From DASUTB01 sp036374835 (GTDB taxonomy: Bacteria; Actinomycetota; Actinomycetes; Jiangellales; Jiangellaceae): DNA of 64,000 nucleotides. Location of the stretch: contig DASUTB010000001.1 in the NCBI GenBank assembly GCA_036374835.1, positions 124,001 through 188,000 of the forward strand. The letters run 5' to 3'. The position numbers were made by a program, and so were the translations under genes. The notes beneath the pieces were generated by a model. It ran no database searches. It saw only the letters and a program-made list of their open reading frames with translations, and was not told the origin of the DNA. The stretch's first letter is position 1. Every line of letters begins with the position of its first letter. Positions 51,085 to 58,727 of the stretch are shown piece by piece.

Positions 51085-51896
51085 GCTCGGAGACGGTGCT
51101 CGAGGTCGGCGGATTGGCAAAGAGTTACTCGTCGCGTACTGGGACCACCGAAGCGATCGGCGATGTGTCGTTCGACGTCGCACGCGGCGAGTTCGTCTGC
51201 GTGGTCGGGCCGTCCGGCTGCGGCAAGACCACCCTGCTCAAGTGCCTCGCCGGGCTGCTCGAACCGACGTCCGGCGAGGTGCGGCTGGACGGCGAGCCGG
51301 TGCGCCGTCCCCCACCGAACATGGGTTTCGTCCCCCAGGACTACACCAACTCGATGCTGCCGTGGCTCCGGGTCGACAAGAACGTAACGTTCCCGCTGCG
51401 ACACAAAGGGGTCGGCGCCGCCCGCCGCGCCGAGCTGGCCGACGAGACGCTGCGGATTGTCGGGCTCTCGGAGTTCGCCCGCCACTACCCGTGGCAGCTG
51501 TCCGGCGGGATGCAACAGCGGGTGGCGATCGCCCGCGCGTTGGCCTACGAACCGGAGATTCTTCTCATGGACGAGCCGTTCGCGTCGGTGGACGCACAGA
51601 CCCGCGGTGATCTCGAGGACCTGCTACTCGACGTCTGGGACAGGTATGGCGTGACGACCGTGTTCGTCACGCACGACATCGACGAGTCGGTCTACCTGGC
51701 CGACCGCGTCATCGTGCTCAGCGCCCGCCCGTCGAAGGTTCAGCGCGTGTTGCCGGTAGACCTGCCCCGGCCCCGTGACCAGATCACCACCAAGGAGCTC
51801 GGCGAGTTCACGAAGTTACGCACCGAAGTGGTCCGCACGATCCGGCAGACCGGCAGTCGCGCCGTGTCCGGGACCGGCGGTCACCGTTCCAGGTAG
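51081..51896 (+). CDS. NitT/TauT-type ABC transporter ATPase
   Basis: 271 residues with Walker A GPSGCGKTT, Q-loop FVPQDYTNSMLPW, signature LSGGMQQRVAIARAL, Walker B ILLMDEPFASVDAQT and the switch histidine in FVTHDIDESVYLADRV. This is the SsuB/TauB pattern. ATG 51081 overlaps the stop of the second permease; the longer open frame upstream is a shadow of that gene. Confidence 0.92.
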   Translation: MSSETVLEVGGLAKSYSSRTGTTEAIGDVSFDVARGEFVCVVGPSGCGKTTLLKCLAGLLEPTSGEVRLDGEPVRRPPPNMGFVPQDYTNSMLPWLRVDKNVTFPLRHKGVGAARRAELADETLRIVGLSEFARHYPWQLSGGMQQRVAIARALAYEPEILLMDEPFASVDAQTRGDLEDLLLDVWDRYGVTTVFVTHDIDESVYLADRVIVLSARPSKVQRVLPVDLPRPRDQITTKELGEFTKLRTEVVRTIRQTGSRAVSGTGGHRSR

Positions 51897-51942
51897 CACA
51901 GCCACGCCGGCGTGCTGCGCGGACAAGGGAGGAGTAACACTT

Positions 51943-53001
51943 ATGGGTACGTTCGTTAGGCGCCGTGCGCTGCGAATGACGGTCGGGCTGGCTGCGTTCA
52001 CGCTGCTGGCCGCAGGCTGTGGCGACGACGGCGGGGACACCGCAGAAGACGACACGGGCGCTGAGGATGCGGCCGCGGACGATGACATGGCGGAGTCTCC
52101 CACTCCGGAACAAGACGCTGGCGCCGAGGACATGGAGCCGGTGTCGCTGACCGTCGGCGACGTCCTCGGCACGCCGTCGGCGTTCCTGCAGTTCGCCGTC
52201 AACGAGGGCTTTTTCGAGGAGCAGGGGCTCGACGTGACGGTCGAGGCAAACCCCGGTGGTGCGGCCAACATCCCCGGTGTCGAGTCCGGCGAGTTCCAGA
52301 TCGCCGGTTCGAACGTGGTTTCGGTCCTGCTCGCTCGGGCGCAGGGACTCGAGCTGCAGATGATCAGTGCAGGGACGTTCGGAGGGGAGAGCCCGGAGAC
52401 CGACTTCGCGCAGATCCTGGTGGCCGAGGACAGCGACATCCAGGGCCCGGAGGATCTGGACGGCCGGTCCGTCGCGATCAATACGCTGGCCAACATCGCC
52501 GAGGTGACCACGAGGGCGGCGATCCAGAACGCGGGCGGCAGCCACGAGAACATCGACTTCGTCGAGATCGGGTTCCCCGACATGATCCCCGCGCTGCAGG
52601 ACGGCCAGGTCGATGCGATCTTCGAGATCGAGCCGTTCGTGTCCGTCGGCCTGGACCAGGGACTGCGATCGGTACTCGCGCCGTACGCCGGCACCGAGCC
52701 GGGCATGGCGATCGGGTCGTACTTCAGCTCGGACGCGTACATCGCGGAGAATCCCGAGGTCATCGACCGGTTCATTGCCGGGATCAGTGCGGCCGGCGAG
52801 CACATCGCCGCGAACCCGGAGGAGTTCCGCACCGCGCTGGTCGAAATCGGCGGCCAGGACCCGGAGGTGGCCGAACAGGTCGTCATACCGAACTGGGGTG
52901 GTCCGGTGGACGTGCCATCGGTCGAGCTCATCGCGGATCTGATGCTGGAGTTCGGCATGGTCGACGAACTCCCGCCGGTCGAGGATGCGGTATACGAATG
53001 A
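51943..53001 (+). CDS. ABC transporter substrate-binding lipoprotein (NitT/TauT type)
   Basis: 352 residues. Signal peptide with lipobox LLAAGCG, an acidic linker of about 35 residues, then a type 2 periplasmic binding fold: FAVNEGFFEEQGLDVTVEANPGG, SGEFQIAGSNVVSVLLARAQG, GRSVAINTLANIAEVTTRAA and DGQVDAIFEIEPF. ATG 51943 follows GGGAGGAG. Ligand unknown; the decarboxylase-like gene and IclR regulator next to it favour an aromatic or ring-opened acid. Followed directly by family 2 repeat copy 1. Confidence 0.9.
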   Translation: MGTFVRRRALRMTVGLAAFTLLAAGCGDDGGDTAEDDTGAEDAAADDDMAESPTPEQDAGAEDMEPVSLTVGDVLGTPSAFLQFAVNEGFFEEQGLDVTVEANPGGAANIPGVESGEFQIAGSNVVSVLLARAQGLELQMISAGTFGGESPETDFAQILVAEDSDIQGPEDLDGRSVAINTLANIAEVTTRAAIQNAGGSHENIDFVEIGFPDMIPALQDGQVDAIFEIEPFVSVGLDQGLRSVLAPYAGTEPGMAIGSYFSSDAYIAENPEVIDRFIAGISAAGEHIAANPEEFRTALVEIGGQDPEVAEQVVIPNWGGPVDVPSVELIADLMLEFGMVDELPPVEDAVYE

Positions 53002-53016
53002 GCAGATCCGATTGAG

Positions 53017-53108
53017 TGGTTCGATCACGTTCACCACCCGTAGCGACATGACAACAGGCTTGCATAGGTGGTGTGATGCCGCTACGCCTGCCGAACGTGA
53101 TCGAACCA
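53017..53108. repeat. Family 2 palindromic repeat, copy 1
   Basis: 92 bp with perfect 16-bp terminal arms TGGTTCGATCACGTTC (53017-53032) and GAACGTGATCGAACCA (53093-53108). The core has CATGACAACAGGCTTGCAT then AGGTGGTGTGATG. It lies between two convergent genes, so it may end both transcripts. Confidence 0.85.
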
Positions 53109-53119
53109 CAGCGCTGGGG

Positions 53120-54277
53120 TTAGCCGGACACTGTGAGGCTCGGCCGCAGCGGGGTACGGCACAGCGCGTGCAGGAAGCAGGTCTGCTCACCCATGTCTAC
53201 GAGGGTGCGCGCCCAGTCGTCGTCTTCGGCGGTGTCGAGGTGGACGTGTGTCTCGACGGCATCGGCCTCGCCGACGCGGCCCGTCCCGCCGGAGGCTCCG
53301 CCCAGCGAGAAGTGCGTGTCCTGCACGATGCGGTAGCCGTCCAGCCGCTTCTTGGTGATCGCCGCGTAGCGGCCGAACTGGGTCAGGAAGCAGAACGCGA
53401 TGCCGGCCGACACGAGCGTCGCCGCGTCCGGCGCGCGTCCGGACTCGTCGGAAACGAAATGGAAGCTCGAGCCGCTGGGTTTGAACAGGTTGATCTCGAT
53501 GTTCTTGACGCCGTCCGGACGTGCCGTGCAGGTCGCGCGGACGTGCAGCGTCCGCTTCTGGTCAGCCTGCAGGCTCGATCCGGCTCCGCCCTCACCGTGG
53601 TGCTGCCGGGCTTGCTCGGTTCGAACCATGAGCCGGTCGGCGTCGGCGGGGCCGTCGACGGTGATCTTTTCGAAACGGTCCGCCGGGTCGGGGAGCGCGG
53701 GTACGTCGAGTGCGGCGACCCGTCCCAGCGTTAGCGGTTTGCCGTTCGAGGTCAGCGTGAACACGCTGCTGTGCGCGTCGCGGAGCAGGCCGTGCAGCGG
53801 GGACCCGGCGAGCGCGTCGGCACACAGGCCGTTGTCCGGGCCGGCCGTTACCTTCAGTGTCGGCGGGAGCGAGCCGCCGAGCATCGTGCCGCGGAGCGCC
53901 GACCCCTCCATCGTGTACCTGTTGTCGAGCGTGAGTTCCATGTCGCCGAGGTCGACGCCGCGTTGCTCGGCCAGTGCGCTGATCTCAGTGAAATAGGACG
54001 CCACCATGCCAGCGCTCATGAACGCCAGCGGGAACGGCGCCTCGTCGTACCCGGCCAGGTACGGCCCCTCGTCGCTGACCAGCCGCCACGCGGTGTCGCT
54101 GGCCGTCGTGACGACCACAGCCTCTTTCTGCATGCCGGCCAGCGACCGAACGTAGCAGCGCACGGCTAGGCCATGTCGTGGGGTTGGCGGTTCGAAGCCG
54201 ATTTTGGCTGCGTCGGCGACGGCGAACAAGCGCGGTCGTTGGTCCTGTCCGAGTACGTTGTCCGCCATTGGGGTCAC
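53120..54277 (-). CDS. Tandem OsmC-domain protein
   Basis: 385 residues built of two OsmC/Ohr folds (about 40-185 and 225-385). The second has both redox cysteines (SAGIAFCFLTQFGRYA and EQTCFLHALC). In the first, the equivalent places read SAGMVASYFTEI and AGSPLHGLL, so both cysteines are gone. OsmC proteins reduce organic hydroperoxides; here only one active site per chain is expected, as in a pseudo-dimer. GTG 54277 has TACTCT six bases upstream and no ribosome site, consistent with a leaderless message; ATG 54268 is the alternative. Flanked on both sides by family 2 repeats. Confidence 0.75.
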   Translation of the reverse strand: MTPMADNVLGQDQRPRLFAVADAAKIGFEPPTPRHGLAVRCYVRSLAGMQKEAVVVTTASDTAWRLVSDEGPYLAGYDEAPFPLAFMSAGMVASYFTEISALAEQRGVDLGDMELTLDNRYTMEGSALRGTMLGGSLPPTLKVTAGPDNGLCADALAGSPLHGLLRDAHSSVFTLTSNGKPLTLGRVAALDVPALPDPADRFEKITVDGPADADRLMVRTEQARQHHGEGGAGSSLQADQKRTLHVRATCTARPDGVKNIEINLFKPSGSSFHFVSDESGRAPDAATLVSAGIAFCFLTQFGRYAAITKKRLDGYRIVQDTHFSLGGASGGTGRVGEADAVETHVHLDTAEDDDWARTLVDMGEQTCFLHALCRTPLRPSLTVSG

Positions 54278-54299
54278 CCGACCAGAGTACCCAGATGTC

Positions 54300-54376
54300 G
54301 TTCACCACCTGCAGCGACATCACACCACCCATGCAAGCCTGTTGTGATGTCGCCACGCCTGCCGAACGTGATCGAA
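54300..54376. repeat. Family 2 palindromic repeat, copy 2 (core inverted)
   Basis: Begins GTTCACCACCTGCAGCGACAT and ends with the 20-mer GCCTGCCGAACGTGATCGAA found in all three copies. The core CATCACACCACCCATGCAAG-CCTGTTGTGATG is the reverse complement of the copy 1 core, while the outer arms keep the copy 1 direction. The left terminal arm is missing about nine bases. It lies upstream of the OsmC gene start and downstream of the LLM gene's stop... on the minus strand: LLM ends at 54392. Confidence 0.8.
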
Positions 54377-54391
54377 TGACGGCGCTGATTG

Positions 54392-55375
54392 CTAGTCGGC
54401 CCACTTGCGCAGCTGCGGCAGGACTCCGCTTCCGATCGACCTGATCGTCGCCATCGGATCGGTGCTGGCGACCTGGATCGCGACGTAGTCCGCGCCGACG
54501 TCCTCGATCAACGGCCGGTATGCGTCCGCCAGCTGTTCGAGATCGCGCACGATGGTGTACTGGGCGAGGATCTCGGACCGGTCCATGGCGTCGGCGCGTT
54601 CGCGCAGGATCGCCGGATCGCCGACTTCGAGCCGGCCGGGCGCGCGGAGCCCGCGCATCGGGGCGAGCGCCTCCCACGCCTCGTCATCGTCGGCCGCCAG
54701 CACGACCCAGCGGGTGGCCATGATGGTGGTGTCCGCCCCGCGGGCCGCCGCCGCGTCCCGGTACGGGTTGATGACCCGCTCGAGGGTCGCCGCCGGCTCC
54801 TTGACGCTGGTGATCAGCCCTTGGGTATGTTCGCCGGCGAACGTCGCGGACTTCGGGCCGCCCGCGGCCATCCAAATCGGCACGCTCCCGACCGGCGGGC
54901 TGTAGAGGCGGGCGTCCTCGGCGGTGTAGTAGTCACCGGTGAGGTTGAGCTTCTCGCCGTCCAGCAGGCCGCGCATGATCGTCACCGCCTCGTTCATCCG
55001 GGCGATGCGCTCCGCGTAGCCTGGGAACTCGTAGCCGAGCGGCGTCTCGTTGATCGCCTCACCGGTGCCGATGCCGAGTCTGAACCGTCCGCCCGACAGC
55101 CGGTCGACCGTTGCGGCCGCCTGCGCGATCAACGCCGGGTGGTAGCGATACAGCGGCGCGGTGACGCTCGTCGCCAGCTCGACCCGTTCGGTCGCCGCGG
55201 CGACCGCGCCGAACCATGTCCACACGTAGCTGGCCGCGCTCGCGTCGTCCACCCACGGGTGGAAATGATCGGCGCCGGTGACCATGTCGAAGCCGGCCCG
55301 TTCGGCGGCTACCGCGTGCTCGACGAGCAGCTCCGGCTGGTACGACTCATGACTGCACAACCATGCGAACTTCAC
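54392..55375 (-). CDS. F420-dependent luciferase-like (LLM) oxidoreductase
   Basis: 327-residue TIM-barrel protein close to F420-dependent glucose-6-phosphate dehydrogenase and its TIGR03557-type relatives. Conserved: VKFAWLCSHE, AAERAGFDMVTGADHFHPW, LATSVTAPLYRYHPALIAQAAATVDRLSGGRFRLGIGTGEAINE and IWMAAGGPKSATFAGEHTQGLI. The GTG at 55375 is chosen by family length; the open frame continues far upstream across the MFS gene in a shadow frame. Substrate unknown. It lies 35 bp downstream of the drug-efflux gene, on the same strand. Confidence 0.87.
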   Translation of the reverse strand: MKFAWLCSHESYQPELLVEHAVAAERAGFDMVTGADHFHPWVDDASAASYVWTWFGAVAAATERVELATSVTAPLYRYHPALIAQAAATVDRLSGGRFRLGIGTGEAINETPLGYEFPGYAERIARMNEAVTIMRGLLDGEKLNLTGDYYTAEDARLYSPPVGSVPIWMAAGGPKSATFAGEHTQGLITSVKEPAATLERVINPYRDAAAARGADTTIMATRWVVLAADDDEAWEALAPMRGLRAPGRLEVGDPAILRERADAMDRSEILAQYTIVRDLEQLADAYRPLIEDVGADYVAIQVASTDPMATIRSIGSGVLPQLRKWAD

Positions 55376-55410
55376 CCAGCCGAGCCTACCGTCCGGGCCG
55401 TGGCGCGGGT

Positions 55411-56937
55411 TCACGAGTCGGCGGCGGTCTTGAGCCGCAGTTCGGGGATGAACCATGCGATCACGAACGCGCACAGAACGAACGGCACGGCGACCAGGAA
55501 GACATCGTTCACCGAGTCGACCCACGCGCCGATGACGATCTCCCTGATTGGGTCCGGCAGCGCGAGGATCTGCTCGACATCGTTGGCGATCTCGGTCTCG
55601 CTGCCCCCGGCAGGCATGGCGCTGGTCGCGCCGGATTCGGTGAGGTAGTGCCCGAGCCGGGTGGCGAGCACGGCGCCGAAGATCGCCGTCCCGAACGCGC
55701 CACCCATGGAACGGAAGAACGTGACGCTGGACGTCGCGGACCCCATGTCGAGGCGCTCGACGGCATTCTGGACCGCGGTGACGACGATCTGCATCGTCAT
55801 TCCCAGCCCGAAGCCCAGAACGAAGACATAGCTCGCCACCAGCCAGTACGGCGTGTCGTCGGCGATCGTGGCCAGCAGAAGCAACGCAACGGCCGTCACC
55901 GCCGATCCGAGGATCGGGAATACCTTGTACCGGCCGGTGCGCGTCATGATCTGACCGGATCCGATCGACGTGGTGAAGATGCCGACGATCATCGGTAGCA
56001 GCGCCAGTCCGGACTGGGTCGGGGTCATCCCTTGCACGACCTGGAAGTAGACCGGAAGAAAGATGATGCCCCCGAACATGGCCACGCCCATGAGTGCGGT
56101 GAACGCCACGGTCGGGGTGAACACTTTGTTTCTGAACAGGCGCAGCGGGATGATGGGCTCGGCGGCGCGGGACTCGATGAACATCAGGATCCCGACGAGC
56201 GCGAGGCCGGCGAACAGCAGGGCCAGCGAGCGGGGGCTGCCGAAGCCGAACTCCGGCCCGGCCCACGCGGTATACAGCAGGATCGAGCTGACCGCGGCGA
56301 CGAGGAATGCCGCCCCCACGTAGTCGATCTTGTGTTCCCGCCGCACGACCGGCATCCGCAGCGCCAGCGACGTGACGACGAGCGCGGCGATCCCGATCGG
56401 GACGTTGATCCAGAAGATCCAGCGCCAGCCCGGGCCGTCGGTGAAGAAGCCACCGAGCAGCGGGCCCGCGACGCTCGCCGACCCGAACACCACACCGAAG
56501 TAGCCCTGGTAGCGGCCGCGTTCCCGGGGCGGGATGACGTCGCCAATGATCGACAGCGCCAGTGCGATCAAGCCGCCGGCGCCGAGGCCCTGGACGGCGC
56601 GGCCGGCGATAAGCACCCCCATGTTCGGCGCGAGGGCGAGTACGACCGAGCCGAGTACGAAGATGACGATCGCGGTCTGAAACATCGGGCGTCGCCCGTA
56701 CAGGTCCGAGATCTTGCCCCACAGCGGCGTCGACGACGTCGCCGTGAGCAGGTAGCTGGTGACGACCCACGACAGGTGGTCCAGCCCGCCGAGTTCACTG
56801 ACGATGCGAGGCAGCGCAGTGGCGACGATGCTCTGGTCGAGCGCGGCGAGGAACATGCCGGTCATCAACCCGGCGAGCACCACCAGGATCTGGCGGTGCG
56901 AGAGGTATAGCGAGGTGGTCGGTTCCGACGTGGTCAC
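55411..56937 (-). CDS. DHA2-family drug:H+ antiporter (MFS)
   Basis: 508 residues, about 14 membrane helices. Motifs: MFLAALDQSIVATALPRIVSELG (motif D1), WGKISDLYGRRPMFQ (motif A), GRAVQGLGAGGLIALALSIIGDVIPPRERGRYQGYFG and GPLLGGFFTDGPGWRWIFWINVPIG (motif C region). EmrB/QacA type multidrug exporter. GTG 56937 overlaps the stop of the marR gene (GTGA), a classic repressor-pump pair. Confidence 0.92.
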   Translation of the reverse strand: MTTSEPTTSLYLSHRQILVVLAGLMTGMFLAALDQSIVATALPRIVSELGGLDHLSWVVTSYLLTATSSTPLWGKISDLYGRRPMFQTAIVIFVLGSVVLALAPNMGVLIAGRAVQGLGAGGLIALALSIIGDVIPPRERGRYQGYFGVVFGSASVAGPLLGGFFTDGPGWRWIFWINVPIGIAALVVTSLALRMPVVRREHKIDYVGAAFLVAAVSSILLYTAWAGPEFGFGSPRSLALLFAGLALVGILMFIESRAAEPIIPLRLFRNKVFTPTVAFTALMGVAMFGGIIFLPVYFQVVQGMTPTQSGLALLPMIVGIFTTSIGSGQIMTRTGRYKVFPILGSAVTAVALLLLATIADDTPYWLVASYVFVLGFGLGMTMQIVVTAVQNAVERLDMGSATSSVTFFRSMGGAFGTAIFGAVLATRLGHYLTESGATSAMPAGGSETEIANDVEQILALPDPIREIVIGAWVDSVNDVFLVAVPFVLCAFVIAWFIPELRLKTAADS

Positions 56938-57377
56938 GCGAGGGTCTCTCCGGTGAGGTTGGCAAGGTCGTCGGCAAGCCGGGCGAGGTAGTGGTTCAAG
57001 GCGGTGAGGTCATGCTCGTCCCAGCCCGCCGTCGCGGCGCGGAGCACGGCGGACCGCTCCGCGATCGCGTCGGCAAGGAACTGCCGGCCGGCTTCTGTGA
57101 TGTGCAGCAAGGTCGCACGCCCGTCCTCGGGGTCGGCCTGCCGCTCGACGAGTTCGTCGGTTTCGAGCCCCCGGACGTGCCGGCTCGTGGTGGACACGTC
57201 CAGTGCGAGCGCGTTGGCCAGTGCGGATATACGCACCGGTCCGGATCGGCTCAGCTGGTAGAGGACGCCGATCGCTGCCGGGTCGCTCTTGAACGCGGCA
57301 CGTAGCTGACGGCCCACGCGTCCCATGGCGAATTGCAGAGTTTCGGCAGATGCCACCGCATAATCATTTGCTTGCAC
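56934..57377 (-). CDS. MarR-family transcriptional regulator
   Basis: 147 residues with a winged helix-turn-helix: AIGVLYQLSRSGPVRISALANALALDVSTTSRHVRGLETDELVERQADPEDGRATLLHITEAG (about 38-100), where the D-x-R wing is intact. It probably represses the overlapping efflux gene. GTG 57377 (VQANDYAVASAETLQF) is used; GTG 57356 is an alternative. The intergenic DNA to the divergent threonine ammonia-lyase gene contains family 2 repeat copy 3 and an AT-rich run (TGTTATTAGTTG). Confidence 0.87.
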   Translation of the reverse strand: MQANDYAVASAETLQFAMGRVGRQLRAAFKSDPAAIGVLYQLSRSGPVRISALANALALDVSTTSRHVRGLETDELVERQADPEDGRATLLHITEAGRQFLADAIAERSAVLRAATAGWDEHDLTALNHYLARLADDLANLTGETLA

Positions 57378-57399
57378 CCTACAACTAATAACACTTGAT

Positions 57400-57477
57400 G
57401 CTCCAACAGGTCCAGCCACATCACAACAGGCCTGCATGCCTGTTGTGATGTCGATTGGCCTGCCGAACGTGATCGAA
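57400..57477. repeat. Family 2 palindromic repeat, copy 3
   Basis: Ends with the shared 20-mer GCCTGCCGAACGTGATCGAA. Its core has become a perfect palindrome: ACATCACAACAGGC (57418-57431), loop ctgcat, and its exact complement (57438-57451). It lies in the divergent promoter region of marR and the threonine ammonia-lyase gene, ending 27 bases before the latter's start. Confidence 0.82.
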
Positions 57478-57503
57478 CGACAGGACGTGGCAGACTGCGG
57501 GGC

Positions 57504-58727
57504 GTGGCCGACGAAGTGTCCACGGTGAGCGCGGCCGACGTTGTCGCGGCTCGGGAGGCGATGCAGGACATCGTTCATCCCACGCCCATGGAGGAGTCGC
57601 GCTGGCTCGCGACCATGGTCGGCGGGCAGGTCAGCCTGAAGTGCGAGAACCTGCAGCGCGCCGGGTCGTTCAAGATCCGCGGTGCCTATACCCGGATCTC
57701 CCGGCTGAGCGAAGCGGAGCGAAGCCGCGGTGTCGTGGCCGCCAGCGCCGGAAACCACGCGCAGGGTGTTGCGTTGGCCGCGCGCATGCTCGGCACCAAG
57801 GCGACGGTGTTCATGCCGAAGGGCGCGCCGATCGTCAAGGAGCGGGCGACCAGATCGTACGGGGCCGATGTCCGGTTCGCCGGCGCCACCGTGGACCAAG
57901 CCCTCGGCGCGGCGCGCGAGTTCGCCGACGAGAGCGGCGCCGTGTTGATCCATCCGTTCGACCACCCCGACATCGTCGCCGGACAGGGTTCGGTCGGGCT
58001 GGAGATCGTGGAACAGCGCCCGGACGTCAGGACGGTGGTCGTCAGCGTCGGCGGCGGCGGCCTGATAGCCGGGATCGGGCTCGTGCTGAAGCAGGCGCGG
58101 CCGGACGCACGCCTCGTCGGCGTGCAGGCAGAAGGTGCGGCCGCGTACCCGCGATCGTTGGCCGCGGGACATCCGGTGGCACTGGAACGTATGACGACGA
58201 TCGCCGACGGCATCGCGATCGGGTGTCCTGGCGACGTGCCGTTCCAGATTGTGCAGCGCGTAGTCGACGACGTCGTCACCGTCTCCGAGGAGTCGATGTC
58301 GCAGGCGCTGGTCGGCCTGCTCGAGCGGGCCAAGCAGGTCGTCGAGCCGGCCGGTGCGGCGAGCGTGGCTGCGCTGATGGACCATGCCGAGCGTTTCGAG
58401 CCGCCCGTCGTTGCTGTCCTGTCCGGCGGCAACATCGATCCGCTGTTGCTGCTGCGCATGATCCGGCACGGAATGGCCGCGGCGGGACGGTACCTGTCGT
58501 TCCGGGCCCGGATTCCCGATTCACCCGGGGGCCTGGCCGGGCTGTTGCGCGAGCTCGCGGTGGCCGATGCGAACGTGCTCGACGTCGTCCACGAGCGCAC
58601 CGGGGCGGGGCTGCACCTGGACGAGGTCGAAGTCGCGCTGCACGTCGAGACACGTGGGCCGGAGCACTGCGAGCAGGTTCTCGCGGCGCTGCGGGCGGCG
58701 CGCTACCCGGTGACGGTCGTCGGATGA
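57504..58727 (+). CDS. Threonine ammonia-lyase (with ACT domain)
   Basis: 407-residue PLP enzyme converting threonine to 2-oxobutyrate and ammonia. PLP lysine in NLQRAGSFKIRGAY, phosphate-binding SVGGGGLIAGIG, AASAGNHAQGVALAA and VLSGGNIDPLLL; a C-terminal ACT domain (about 330-405, RYLSFRARIPDSPGGLAGLLREL) marks the single-ACT type that is often named ilvA or tdcB. One ACT domain favours the short catabolic form, which AMP or no isoleucine feedback may control. GTG 57504 has no clear ribosome site. Its end overlaps the convergent glycosidase gene by 25 bases. Confidence 0.9.
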   Translation: MADEVSTVSAADVVAAREAMQDIVHPTPMEESRWLATMVGGQVSLKCENLQRAGSFKIRGAYTRISRLSEAERSRGVVAASAGNHAQGVALAARMLGTKATVFMPKGAPIVKERATRSYGADVRFAGATVDQALGAAREFADESGAVLIHPFDHPDIVAGQGSVGLEIVEQRPDVRTVVVSVGGGGLIAGIGLVLKQARPDARLVGVQAEGAAAYPRSLAAGHPVALERMTTIADGIAIGCPGDVPFQIVQRVVDDVVTVSEESMSQALVGLLERAKQVVEPAGAASVAALMDHAERFEPPVVAVLSGGNIDPLLLLRMIRHGMAAAGRYLSFRARIPDSPGGLAGLLRELAVADANVLDVVHERTGAGLHLDEVEVALHVETRGPEHCEQVLAALRAARYPVTVVG

